Of a stretch of DNA of 64,000 nucleotides, positions 28,000 through 39,730 are shown one piece after another (within the stretch, counting starts at the first letter, position 1; every line of letters starts with the position of its first letter). The stretch spans positions 36,530,563 through 36,594,562 of the forward strand of contig NC_088100.1 of assembly GCF_036370855.1 (NCBI RefSeq). The letters are read 5' to 3'. The translations under genes and the position numbers were made by a program. Origin of the DNA: Dromaius novaehollandiae (lineage: Eukaryota > Chordata > Aves > Casuariiformes > Dromaiidae). The notes below the pieces were generated by a model. That model was not told the origin of the DNA and did no database searches. It saw only the letters and a list, made by a program, of their open reading frames with translations.

Positions 28000-28272
28000 T
28001 CATGGGAGGATTTCCCATGAGACTGGAAAATTGCTAATTGTACACCAGTATTCCAAAGGGTGACCAGAAAGACCACGATAGTGTGATACTCAGCCAAAAA
28101 ATGGGATTATTTAGGAATGAATTAAACAGCCTAAGGCTGGAAGTAGAAGTAATGCCCATCAAGGTGGCTTTATGGAAAACAGATCATTAGCAAATCCAGT
28201 TTTACTTTTCTAAGAGTTTATGAGACTGGTAGATAAAAGTGAGCATACAGACATTATATATTTCAATGTTAT
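28000..28272 (+). mobile_element. CR1 LINE ORF2 (reverse transcriptase) fragment, broken
   Basis: The plus strand encodes a decayed piece of the CR1 reverse transcriptase. At 28021-28056 the frame reads DWKIANCTPVFQ, which matches the conserved 'DWK-AN-TP-FKKG' block of CR1 reverse transcriptases. One base is then missing (AAAGGG where a longer A run is expected), moving the following GDQKD-like stretch to another frame. Further on, GGTGGCTTTATGGAAAACAG corresponds to the 'HGFMKG' region, and 'ctggtagataaaagtgagca' followed by 'acattatatatttc' to the block leading to the 'VYLDFSKAFD' motif. The frameshift and stops make it non-functional. The 3' half of the LINE does not follow in the same orientation. 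Confidence 0.8.
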
Positions 28273-28363
28273 TGCTGTCTGTGATTTAATAGCATTCTTC
28301 AGAGAAGGAAAAAACAGATTCAGAAGGTCACTCACAACACATTCACAAAGTCCAAGAACAGCA

Positions 28364-28625
28364 AATATAGAAAGATAGAACTGAAAAAGATTTTAAGTGG
28401 TCATTCAGTCCATACCCTACTGAAATGATGCACTATCTCTATGTCATTCCTGAAAGATGTTTGTCAAACTTACTTTTGATTATGGAGATTCCTTGGGGAC
28501 TTCTCTTTCATTTCTAACCAAGTTTTCTCAGTCTTTCCTCAGAGACTGTTATCTACATCAGCAGGCATCCCCACTCTTTGCCCTGGGATTCTTTCCAATT
28601 TGTCCACCTTCTTGAAGCTGAAGCA
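28364..28625 (-). mobile_element. CR1 LINE 3'-end fragment
   Basis: The plus strand begins with ATATAGAAAGATAGAACTG, the complement of a CR1 tail. It continues GTCATTCAGTCCATACCC, then 'tgtcattcctgaaagatgtttg tc' (a known CR1 antisense block) and ATTATGGAGATTCC. The element is on the minus strand, opposite to the reverse-transcriptase fragment that ends about 90 bp to its left. The match fades after about 28.6 kb. Confidence 0.8.
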
Positions 28626-29984
28626 TCAGCAATATGAAATGAAACAACAGAATTACTGCAGAAACAATATGTTTCCTTAGGAGGGATAGTTTGATGAGAG
28701 GATTAAAATGAAGACTACAATCCACTGAGCAGCCACATGTACCAGTGTCCTATCAACACCACCTTTTCCAATTATGAATGCTCAAAAACTGTAAGATAGG
28801 TCAAAAGATTATTTAAAGTTGTTTTAGAATTTGGGTTTTAAAAATAATAAACACTGCATTATTTTTATTTACCTTCTAATTTGCCTTCAGAGCAAAGCTG
28901 AGTCATGCCTTTGAGTTTTTCACTGCAAACACTAAGACTAATAACTGTTTGTGCTTTTTTTTTTTTAAATAAGGGAACTGTAGTCACTTGTTTCCACGAG
29001 CAAAAGCCTTGACTGAAAACCCAGCCACTGCATAATTTGAAAACTATTGTTTCTCATAAAGAGCTGGCAATTTCGAAATGCAGTGCAGCTTTCCAGAAAT
29101 AAGTGAGAAGCTGGAACTACACAGAGATTTTATCAGATGTCATGAAAGAAAAAAAAAGCAATCTTATACTTATTAGAAGGCATACAGGAGAACAAGATTC
29201 ATTTAATAACTGAACACTTCCTGTATTTTAGTGTTATTCAGAATTTAGAACTGTTCTAAGTGTCACTTATTCGCCATCAGTGCTGGACCTGAGGATTTTC
29301 TAATACATGTTGGCCCTTGGAAATGTGGGAACAAAGATGTGGACAGGGAGAGCCAAAATTTAAGAAAGAAGGGTGTATATTAAGCTCTCATCTCTTTATC
29401 TAGGCATCTCAGAAAGGGCCTGATTAAAAAAAATAGGGAACATTCAGCAGCTCTGCCTGAGACAAACAAAATGTTCAAAGCTTAAAAAGCTTATAAAAAG
29501 CTGGCTGTCCACATCAGTTGCTAACTGTTCATACCCCTTAAAAAAAGAAAAAAGACAAAACCTAACCTGTCTTTTTAGCATACATAATTTCTGGTAAGTT
29601 TTACAGCTAGTTTTCTTCCATAACCTAAATGGCAAATGGGGTTCAACAGAAGCTATTGGATGGGGAGGTTGTATGATTTTCACCTCCCAGCAGCTCTGCA
29701 ATACTGAATTTCATACAATATCACCACCTGGGATGACTAAGAGGAGGGCAGTCACTGACCTATTGCATTCTATTTCTGCATGGTAGAGTTTAATTCAGTA
29801 TGACTGCCACATCAAAATGCAGCCCGTGCTAGATGCTAATGACAGGCTTCTGCAATTCAGTGCTTTCAACAGTTTATTAGCTTGGACAGAATCTAGGAGG
29901 GCATAAGGCATTATATTCATGAAAATGTATTCAAATAAATGAGAAACACCATCAAAATGCAGCAGTGCTATTTTCATGACCAGT

Positions 29985-30002
29985 GGGGGGGGGGGGGGGG
30001 GG
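29985..30002 (+). repeat. G18 homopolymer
   Basis: Eighteen consecutive guanines follow CAGT. A run this long can form a G-quadruplex on the plus strand. Its exact length in an assembly is prone to sequencing error. Confidence 0.95.
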
Positions 30003-30822
30003 CTTCCACCTATTTAAAATTTTAACTCTTTTTCAAAGCTCTTATTTATTAACAGTGCTAGTGAGAAAGCATTGGAAAATGGGTCCTAGCACAAACAAAT
30101 TGCCACGGACTTACAGGCAAGACGACTAAGCGAGCTGTTTCTCCTCAAGGTAAAGTAGCAGCTACTCCTATCATGGGATGCAGCTTCACATACATGGCTA
30201 TTACTTGCCTTCCTTATCCTCTACTATGAGGGTTTTATCTGCTCAGTAAACGAAGTGTGTTTAAAGGAAAACATACTGGAAGTACACACAAGGCATTGTG
30301 CAGCAAAGGCTCTTGCTAGCTAGCTCTGAGCTCAAAGTGCTCTCCAGTACCAAAGGGAGTTAGTACTGGTGCTAGGGAGCCTACACAGAAAGTTTTTAAG
30401 TTTAAGAACTTTTTTGGCTGCTGGCACTAAAAATCTTCATAATCCTCTAGATCTGGGCTGTTTTCACATGGAAAAGTTTGGATATTTCAGTGGAGTGAGT
30501 TTCCACATCCCAGGCAGCTCTTTCCCCCAGAGCAGGAGGAGATCTGATCCCTCCTGAGCATTCAACAGCTCGGCAGGAGAACGGACTCGCTCTAGCTGGG
30601 ACAGCAAAACCTTCCCAGCATACACAGGAGGAGACCTGGCCATCCTGAGACCTTCCTAGCACACACCCACCTGGCACCCCATGGCTCACTTCCACACAGC
30701 AGGCACACAAACCTGGACAGATGACATAGCCAGGATGGCTTATGCATCACTCAGGTCCTGAACAAATACAGTGTGAGAAGGCAAACCAATACCAGCTAAC
30801 CCAGCAAGCTGGAAACTGCCAC

Positions 30823-30851
30823 GGGGGGGGGGGGGGGGGGGGGGGGGGGGG
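30823..30851 (+). repeat. G29 homopolymer
   Basis: Twenty-nine consecutive guanines are followed by A and GGGG. This is the longest homopolymer in the window. It is on the same strand as the G18 run about 820 bp to its left. It is predicted to be quadruplex-forming and length-unstable. Confidence 0.95.
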
Positions 30852-31430
30852 AGGGGAAGTCGTTCATAAGGGATGAACACCAGGGTGGAGATTGCTGAAG
30901 GAAAGATGAAGGGGGCAAGGGTTGGCAGTCAACGCCTCAGCGCCCATCACATCTTCATTTGCTGCTCACAAGCCTGCTCCTACCATTCAGCTCCATGTCA
31001 TTCCCAAGTATCTCAAAGGAAGGGGATCCTTTTATATCCTCATGTGCAACATCGACATAAAGAAAGCAAACCAGCAAACTTCCAAGCCTCATAACTCTGT
31101 AATTAAAAACAGCCTGCCTCAGTAAAATTCAAATAGAAAAATTTACCTCTTTTTTTAACTTTTGATAGCTTCTGTTACAAAAAAGAAAAATATTGAAAAG
31201 AAAGTCGTAATGTGAAACCCAAATAATACCTGTCCCAGCTACTGCCAGGCCATCATGGGAGAGCAATCACCCCATCCAGGGCTCATCTCCACAAGCATGG
31301 AAAAACACAGAGGCACTGTGGCAGGCAGGGGAATGCAAAATACCTACTCAGAGAGCAGGTGAGCGAGTTTGTGACTGCTAGCAAGTAGCAAGCAGGACTA
31401 ATCAGCAAGTAGGTTAAGTGGCCTGGGAGC

Positions 31431-31990
31431 CAGATGTGTGTGTGCACCCCTAGGGCTGACACCATAGGGGAGCTGGCTACTGGCAGGAGCAGGGGGTCCT
31501 GGACAACTGCTCGGGTCAGCTGAGACCTGCTTGTGTGTGCGAGTATGTGAGTGCGTGAGTGCATGCACGTGTGTGTGCGCACAAGTGGGTCTGTACCAGC
31601 AGCACGAGTGGGGCTACAGCCTTGAGGGCTCATATGTCCAGGTGGCAGCAGCTGGGGAGACTGGGGATCCCAGGACCACCTACTGGGTGGACTGACTGTC
31701 TAAGCCCAGCTACCGGAGGGATCCACATTGTACATATGTATGTATGTACGTCCAACTAATGGACCTTTCTCCTGATCAGCCAAAAAGGGGAACAGGGTGA
31801 GGCCTCTGGTGCTGCTTGTATTTGTGTGAGTGCTGTGTATGTCTGTGCGTGTTGGTCTGGGTGGCCAGCTGTGTGTACATGTACATGTGTGTTGTATAGG
31901 TGCATTTGTGTGTGTCCTAGCCAGGAACGCCATCTCAGCCTCACTACCTGTTGGATCTGGGGGTATGGAGCTGCTAGGAGGCAGTGGGAG
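31431..31990 (+). repeat. Degenerate GT-rich repeat array
   Basis: Tracts rich in TGTG/TGCG/TATG (about 31435, 31531-31585, 31726-31752 and 31813-31918) alternate with 65-150 bp GC-rich spacers. The spacers share loosely related words such as GCTACTGG, CCTACTGG and CTACCTGTTGG, and GGGGGTCC, GGGGATCC and GGGGGTAT. This looks like an old, diverged minisatellite with a composite unit. The plus strand is G-rich and T-rich; the minus-strand ORFs rich in His and Thr are products of the CA-rich complement and not genes. Confidence 0.6.
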
Positions 31991-34900
31991 AAAAACTCAA
32001 CCCCAGTTCAAGCCACTAATGTTGGTGGGTGCATGATGCAACGCACGCTTACCAAAACCATCCTGGATCACTTGAGACAAAAATAGTGTGGAAAGCAATT
32101 CCCTTTAAATAACAGACTATTTATGCACTTATAATAAGGTCCTTTGCAGAAAAACTGACCACAGCTTGTCGTTCCATGGGGCAGAGACTCTCCAACAGAT
32201 TTATATACAAATAACCCTGTATTTTCTACAGGGTTCTGGGGGCTTCTTTGAGAGTCAGCACTGACCACTTCACACACTGTGGCAGCTTCCTAGTTAAATA
32301 AAAGGCCTTTAAAGTATAAAAGGGCTGAAATGAAATGTGCCTAACTTCTCCCCTTCAAGAAAAAGCTTGTTTAGCTGAGAAGTATCAGTAAAAGCAATGA
32401 GATGCAAACAGATAACATCAGATTGCTCAAAAACTAATTCATCTGTTTCCTGTAGTTCTATCCTCAGGTAAAAATCCTTAAGATTTAGGAGTGTCATTGA
32501 GTTTTTCAGAAGTGCCATGTTAGCATTATCTACTGGCTTATCTCTCTGACTCTCACTTTCTATAGATAAACCTCAATTGCTGGACAGATTGTGTAAGTAA
32601 GGGCAGATCTATCTCAGATGTTACCAGCGCTACCTGCTGCCAAGTTATGCCTCCATGCAGCGGTGTGATGGCATCTGGCCCACTCCCACATTTTGATAGT
32701 CGCTCACCAGAATGCTGTCTTGGGACACCTTTTGCACTGAACACTGCACAAGCTAGATTGACACAACTTATTTTTCTTTCCATCACATAGTTTTTGTCCT
32801 GCATCAGTTGAAATTAGCAAGCAAAACAGAGGTCTGCTATTATGCAAAAGAAAGAAAAAAATCTTAGGGCTTAGGCCTAAATCTGGAAACAACTACCCAG
32901 GAATCAGACTGACTGACTATACAGGATGGAAAACCTTAGAAGTATGATGCCTGTATTCATTTATTTGAATTACTTTTTGTTCTAATTACATGGTAACCTA
33001 AAACATAAAATAGGTCCTTGCAAATGAACAGGTTATTTAGTATCAAATTAACTGGTAATTAATATAACGTCTGCTTTTTTTCTGAAACTATTTCTTGATA
33101 TAGGCAAATATTTTGAAAGTTAAGAATATATGATATTTCCAGCCCTAAATAGCTCTCTCTGCTGTTGAACAGAAAGGTAAAGTGCCTTACAGCACAAGAG
33201 AAGAAACCAGCACTACAGAATTCCCTCTCGAAAGACATTTAAATTTTATGTAATAAGTAAGCCTATGACAAAAGTATGTGTAATGTAATATAATTGTATC
33301 ATTTCTCAAAGTTTTACATAATGATCTTCTGTTTCTAAACAGTACTTCATTATTGGGAGTAGGAAAATATAATTGTTCTCTGGGTGCTACTGATAGCTCC
33401 TAAGGGTGCAATCAGTCCTACTGAGACATATAATTCACACACTGTTTGTTTCTGCTATAACTACATTTACAAAAGAAGTACTGTGATTAGATTCCTCCAG
33501 AATAAATCCGTGTGTTGTAAATATTACTAAAAGCTACATTCAGTAAAGGACTTGGGCCACTAACATGGGGCTGAGGCAGGACTAACCAAAACCATAATTC
33601 AAAAAAAAATCCTCACTCAGCTGTTGCTTAACCCTCAACACATTTATATTCATGAGGCACCTTCCTGACTAACTTTTGTCCTCTTGGTGCCTTACCTTCT
33701 GCTCCTGGTCCTGCTCTGTAGTAACTGGGCTGCTCAAACATCTTTTTTCAATGAGGGAAACTAGAATCAAGACATTTTTGGAAAGATTCAGTCTGATAGG
33801 CCTTTAACGCAGCACAAGCAGAATTAGACCTCTCCACAAAACGTAACTGCAACTACCCTTATGAAACAGCAGTTGCATTGCTGGCCACTCTAGTGTTGGG
33901 CAGATGCTCATGAAGGGAGATAGCTCTCTGCAACGCCTCCGGCTGGAGGAGAACAGTGCCCTCAGCTACCTCAGCCCAAACATCAGCCTAAGACCCAAGT
34001 ACACGCAGAAACTACACAAGTTGAACACAGACGGTGAGATTCATCTCTCCAAATTAAGACATCTGCATTGGAGCTAGCGAGAGAAAGATGAGCATTTTTA
34101 GGGTATAATTCATTTCATTGTAAGGAACATACCTAAAATTCATGATGTGCATCATTCCTTAGGGTTGTTTCCCACACTAACTGTAAAGGAAGCCCTAAAT
34201 AGCTAGATAAGATATAAATGTATGCACTGCAGATTGAGAAAGTTAGCTGAAATTTGTCTTACACTAAGTGTGTATTAATAATTTCGCTAACCAGAAACAG
34301 GGATAAAAGAGAGTCAGTGCATTGTTTTAATGTTATTTATGTTACCACTGAACAGTGCAGAGAGCAGACAGATGAAACAAAGATTGAAAAGGCACAAATC
34401 TTGCCTAAAGTGAGAGCCATGATAAACCTATGGGACTCTTACGGGTGTCCAAAGAGATTTTCACCTGAGCTTCCCAACCAGTACAAATTTTATCAGGTTC
34501 CATGGACACTGTCAGGGAGTCTTCTCAGAACAGCAATATATTCAGGAGTAACAGGAGTATATTCAGCACATTTCTGAAACAGTCTTGAGGAAGACTGATA
34601 TTATTTACCTTACAGTATAAAAAGGAAGACTCTCAGAGCCTTCCTCCCATTTGCAACCAGGGTGTATAATGCTTGCGTACATTTGTAATGCATTACTATT
34701 TCCACAATGGCCTGTTTCCAACACGTATATAATTTAAGGACAGACCACCTATGTGAAGGTATGGTCCAACTTATTTCCTGTGTTCATACCACATCTAGTA
34801 GCAATGGAACTCCAGTACAGACCTGACTGAGACTTTATTACATTAATATTACATTACATATTACATTAAAAATATTTAATGCTAATCTCTATTGGCCTGA

Positions 34901-36754
34901 CATTATGCATATAGGCCATCTATGTGAAGGCCCACCGAAGCATGCGTGACTTTGCCTGGTGCACTGATCTGCTCACATCTTTACCGCATCTGCAGAAGTG
35001 AAACCTAAATTTCCTGTTGGGGATGTTTTATGCTTTAAAAGCAAATGAGAACTAAACATATACTTTTAAAAGGCAGTATCATTGCCCTGTGCATCACCTC
35101 TTGTTGATATTAATCTCTAATTTGGAATATTCCCTCATCCACCCAGTGAATCTCACCAATAAATCTTTTGGTTTCTTTGGTCCATAGCCTGACTTCCAGG
35201 AGTGCATCACTGATTGTCTTCTGAGTGTTCAATTAGCTGGTACTTCAGACAGACACATACTGTAATTTTCTTGCAAATGATCCATTCAGGGAGAGCCAAA
35301 GATGGTAACTATCACAATGTCAGAGAGAAAAAAAAGAGAAAGAAAAACAACAAAAATCAAAGGCAACAGTTGGTAAATCCCCACTGGGTTTTTCAGTCCT
35401 CATCAGAAGAAAGAAAGGTAAGAACTAATCAGTAATTGAAAGAAAGCAGTACTCAGAGTCCAGCACTCACAGGGTTCATCTGTTTCAGCTCTGCTTTCTC
35501 CCTGAGTAACTATTGTTGGCTGTGTTGGCTACGGTCTTCTTTCATGGTCTAATTGTTGCCTATGGTCTTTTTTATTCCTCATGTTTTAACTCTTTCCTCT
35601 CTTCACTATGCATTTTCCCATATTAATCTTGGCTTGTCTCCTATTTTTAACTTTCATCTGCTATCTACTTTTTTATTTCATTTTGTTAATGCTTTCTTTC
35701 CCCACTTTGTCTAAGCAACACCTCATTTAGGTACATGGTCTTGCATATGCACCCAGTCCAAGTCATCTCTTCAGCACAGGCACAGGCAGAGTGGGCACCT
35801 CGACACCCCCATACCTACCCAGCCATTGCCAGCCAGCTCTGCATATGCACGTTTGGAGGTTAAGGCATGGGGTAGCTGAGGTTGCTCCTGAGGGCATTGC
35901 CCTGACAGCTCTGGTCTCAAGCCCTCTCCTTATCCCTGTCGCAACAGAGGGCTGATGCCAAAAGGGAAGCGTAAGCACTAGGATACTCCTTTGCTGTCTC
36001 CGTCCTTCAGTGGTATATTGGCCCTAAAGAGCATCAAGACTTTTTCCCCTTCTCTTCTTGATGCATCACAGCTGCTTTAGCTCTAAATCAAACTCCGCAA
36101 CATCCAGACTGACATTTCTCCCAGCTCCAAACACTGTCGGTGGTGTATTCCTCTCAAAAAATTACCTAGGGACAAAAGGAGGGCTTATTATATTTGATTC
36201 TCAATTTGACAGATTGGGCTCACTCAAAGCTCTGAGCAGTCTGCAGTAATTACGTTGACAATAACCACCCAGGAGTATAAATACAAATAAACAAGCTCAC
36301 ACAGAACTCAGAAATCAAATGGAGGTAATAATTTACCTCACCCAGCAGACAATAAAAATGAAAAACCTCCAGGGGAGGTCTTGTGATCCCCCAAATCACA
36401 GTCAGTGGCATACCCTCAACCTCCTCACAAACTCACACACAAAAAGGCTAGCTGTACTGTTCTCGTCCAGAAGGATATGTTGTAACCCCAGGTAGCACTC
36501 TGAGGATTTAGCCTCTGAGCTCTCAGCCAGTAATTGTCAGTCCCCTAAAGGAAAATAAAAATCATTCTGCTCTCTGCAGTCATTCCAGTATCAGCAATAT
36601 ACAGCAGTTCCAGTATGAGACTAGATCCAGTTGGAATCATTAATATAAATAGAAACCATAAAGAGACATAAAACTTTATTAACCTCCCCTTTCCCTCTGT
36701 ATTGTGCAACTGCAGGACTGAAGGAACCTGAGGGGTGAAGTGGTTTAATTAGAG
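31991..36754. other. Unique non-coding DNA
   Basis: No gene and no interspersed repeat is recognised. The words CCACCTATGTGAAGG (about 34.75 kb) and CCATCTATGTGAAGG (about 34.92 kb) occur 170 bp apart. The stretch 35.5-35.7 kb is pyrimidine-rich. ORFs are at most 107 codons. Confidence 0.55.
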
Positions 36755-36831
36755 CTGATCTTGCCTTGCAGGAGCTAGGGATTGGGAATCCTCTTGAGGT
36801 CCCTTCCATCCCCATTTTCTATAATTTTCTG
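36755..36831 (+). mobile_element. CR1 LINE 3' terminus
   Basis: The plus strand reads GATCTTGCCTTGCAGGAG, then CCTCTTGAGGTCCCTTCC, then CTATAATTTTCTGA. This is the sense order of the last part of a CR1 element: the 'GAGGTCCCTTCCA' block immediately before the short tail repeat of the ATTCTATG type, here decayed. Only the final 75-80 bp are recognisable, a severe 5' truncation. Confidence 0.75.
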
Positions 36832-37530
36832 ACTGGTTAAAGTAGAATAACTCTCTATTCTACCTGAAGACAGACTCTAACCTCTTGAAAGAATTAATTT
36901 ATAATAGTAAGAAAATATTCCTCAGCTTTTCATCTAATTAGAGGATATCTCCTATATTAAGAAGAGAAAAGATTTATCCACTTAGCACTTAGATGACATT
37001 CCTAAGCCGTGTCCAGACAGATCAATTGTGCTGATTCCTTTGAAAAAATTGTAGCAACAGTGCTTTCACTAAAAATTAGTAATACTTACCATTTTCACAG
37101 GTATTTTTTAATTCTGGATCTCAAGGCCTTTGGCAAAGGTAAATAACTGCAAAATAAACCTCTGAGGGAGTGGAGTTCTGGCAGCTATGTGTTGTATGAG
37201 AAATTGGTTATGAATGTATAATTTAGGGCTTCAAGGAATGTTTTAAAGCCAGGTATAAATTAAGGACCTAATACTGCTCTCACTGAAGTCTGTTAGAACA
37301 TGACTGGACTCTAAATGACCACTGGAGGTTACTGTTTCTCAACAGAAATTCAACGAGTCAAGCATTATGCTAATTCTTTTCAATTATTAAAGACAGACAT
37401 CCATAATATCAATGGCTGCAAACTGCTCCCACATATGGCCAGTTGTATGAGTGTGTTTGTGGGTGGTAGAAAGGGAGGGTGTATCTGAGCATGCAGGCAT
37501 AGTGAGGGAGGTGGAGAAAGATTTCTTTTT
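36832..37530. other. Unique non-coding DNA
   Basis: No gene, ORF of note or repeat is recognised. Confidence 0.55.
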
Positions 37531-37672
37531 ACATATTATTATTACATATTATTATTTGTGTTAGCTCAGGACCTAGAAAGCCAACATTTACCAAGTCTCT
37601 GGTGTGTGAAGTGCTCTACAAATTCAAAATGCTGCCCTGACCACCCACAGTCTAAGTGAAGAGACAACGGCC
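37531..37672 (-). mobile_element. Ancient amniote SINE/L2-like repeat copy (minus)
   Basis: The plus strand shows an ATTATTATT start, then GTGTGTGAAGTGCTCTACAA, CTGCCCTGACCACCCACAG, TCTAAGTG and GAGACAACGG. This is the antisense order of a dispersed amniote repeat whose consensus has a 'GCGCTGTACAAACAC' block, a 'CAGTCCCTGCCCC' block and 'TTACAATCTAAG'. I recall this family from reptile and bird genomes as MIR/L2-related; the exact name is uncertain. A copy in the other orientation lies about 600 bp to the right. Confidence 0.6.
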
Positions 37673-38283
37673 CCTTTCGGGCAGTGAAGAAACACTCAGA
37701 CAGTATCGATCATCACGACAGACAGCGTGAGGATGCCAGCAGCCTGATTGTTGTCACGTCCTGGTAGAAATTACAGAAAAAGGTGGCTATTTTAAGGGAA
37801 TATCTGAAGGGGAATAATGAAGCTGTTTTGTGCTCATTTACAGAAGTTGCTCTGAAGCATATTGAGCAGTGCGAGCTTTAGTGGTGCACCCTTGAAAACT
37901 GGCAAGCAGATCTTTTACACAGATTTACATAATATGTAAATACACATGCAGATGCTAATCTTGGCTTTCTGGGGCAACTGGGGCAGGAATCAACATCTTC
38001 AGCATGAATGAGAGACGCTAGGCTGGCTGATAAGACTGATTAACTTTCTATTTTCAGGTTTTAGCCATTGTGGGTACCTTGTAAAGCACCATATCAGGAA
38101 CAGACACCCCAGGTAGCGTAGGTATGAGAACATAGATTATCATTTTAATATGCCACTTAGCCTTGGAGCTTGTAGGAAGGTGACTATTTTAGGATAAATG
38201 TAGCATTATTCTCCTCTGGCTATATTCTTCTATTCAGAGCTTGCTCAGATTTTTCTGCACAGCTCTGCAGAGACTTAGATCCC
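37673..38283. other. Unique DNA between two inverted SINE-like copies
   Basis: About 610 bp with no recognisable gene or repeat. It is the loop of the inverted pair described on either side. Confidence 0.55.
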
Positions 38284-38476
38284 TGCTGTAGAATGTGGAT
38301 AATAATAACATTTTCTTTCTATTGCCTTTTCTTTGTCTTACCTGTGAGAAGGCAGGCTCTTGGAGGCAGGCATTGGCATTTAATATCCATTTGTATAACA
38401 TCTGTGCAACAAGGCCCAGATCGGGAAAAGCTTCCCTAGAAACTCCTTCACTACAAACAGTTAAAACAATAATAAG
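38284..38476 (+). mobile_element. Ancient amniote SINE/L2-like repeat copy (plus)
   Basis: The plus strand follows the sense order of the same family. It reads CTGTAGAATGTGGATAATAA (the 'TGTAAAATGGGGATAATA' block), TTTGTCTTACCTGTGAGAAG, GCAGGCTCTTGGAGGCAGG (the 'AAGCTCTTTGGGGCAGGG' block), CATTTGTATAACATCTGTGC, AACAAGGCCCAGATCGGG, and an AATAATAA end. The blocks are collinear over about 190 bp. MIR or L2 3' ends share the first block, so a database search is needed for the name. Confidence 0.65.
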
Positions 38477-39693
38477 GTAATTCCACCTCTCAAAATATCT
38501 TCAAAGAGAAGACAAAGTCTATAATATTATAAACCATGTCAGAAACAGCCTAATGGTGGTTTACCCACGAGAACCTTATCCTCTCACTCACCGTTGGCAC
38601 TCAGAGGAGCCTAATGGTATGTTAGAGGCAGAGGAACAAGAGAAGATCAATGTGACACAAAAAGAAAAAACGTTAACCCAGTGGTGTGTGGAGAAAGCAT
38701 TCAGTCAAGCACAGGGGAAGCAGCTGCTTTGTCATCTGTAAGACACTGTAATGTACCACAGTCTAAAAAGAATAAAAGAATTTTAAAAATAGCACTCCAT
38801 TTTCCCTTCTTTAAAGATTTTCACCCCCATCATTTTATCTTTTGCAAAGTTCTCCTCACCATCAAAGCCTTTTAACTTTAATATTAAAATGACATATCAC
38901 TTCCTTCGTCTTTCCTTTTCTTTTTTTTTAATTTGAATAATTTCCTTCATTGTTCGATTTTTTTTTCTTGGATCTAAAAATGGTTTTGAAATTCTAAGCA
39001 GGTTTAAAAGCTCCAGTAAAAATTAAACAACCTTCTCCTAGTTATTCAATGAAAAAAAAAAATTCTGTGACTTAAATCTCTGTCATACCACATGAAGGGA
39101 TCAGCACACTCTTCACCTCTTTGCAGCTGTTTCACTGAAAGTCTCTCTGCAGGCAAACCTAAGCAGGACTGCAGAGCACCAGAGGAAGCTCCTCTCCCAG
39201 GGTATTCGGTCTGGTTGCCCCTCAAACACCTTCCCATGGGCACTGACCGGCACCTCAGTTGGTAGCAGGATACAGTCTTTCTCCTTGCAGCCACTGCTTT
39301 GAATCTGAGTGAGTGGCAGTCAGCAGTAGCCATTGCCACTTAACTCAGTACAGGATAAACACTGCAGGGCAGACTGTTGTTGGTGTAAGGCCACTTGTGA
39401 CCCTTCTCCCAGGACTTCACTGGAAGCAGGAAGAGGTTTAATTTAATAATCGCATTTAAAGACTACATCACTCTGGTCAAAATTCTCCAGCTCTCATCAC
39501 CCCATCAGTCTTCCTGGGAACAAGAGGCTCGATGCGGCCAAGAGCTGCGAGTTAGCTGTGGCCCACCTCATCCGCCTGACGGACACATGAATGACACTCT
39601 CCACTCCCTCTGCCGTGCCGGTGCAAAGGGCCTCAGAGCACGCTGGGTGTCAGAGGGGTTTGCTGAGTGCTGGTGCAAGGTGAGCACTGTCCT

Positions 39694-39730
39694 TTTAGGG
39701 AGGATGCCCTGGATTTAGGGAGGATGCCCT
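39694..39730. repeat. Two-copy 20-bp tandem duplication
   Basis: TTTAGGGAGGATGCCCT occurs at 39694-39710 and again, identical over 17 bases, at 39714-39730. The period is 20 bp. Perfect identity suggests a recent replication-slippage event. Confidence 0.95.

Larger units (their letters stand above)
28626..31430. other. Unique non-coding DNA with two G homopolymers
   Basis: No gene is recognised. Two long G runs (29985-30002 and 30823-30851) are annotated separately. The interval between them is somewhat GC-richer than the surroundings. ORFs here are up to 92 codons without domain signatures. Confidence 0.55.

Noticed and set aside
31283..31944. Minus-strand ORFs rich in His-Thr dipeptides
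   Set aside because: They are translations of the CA-rich complement of the GT-rich repeat array.
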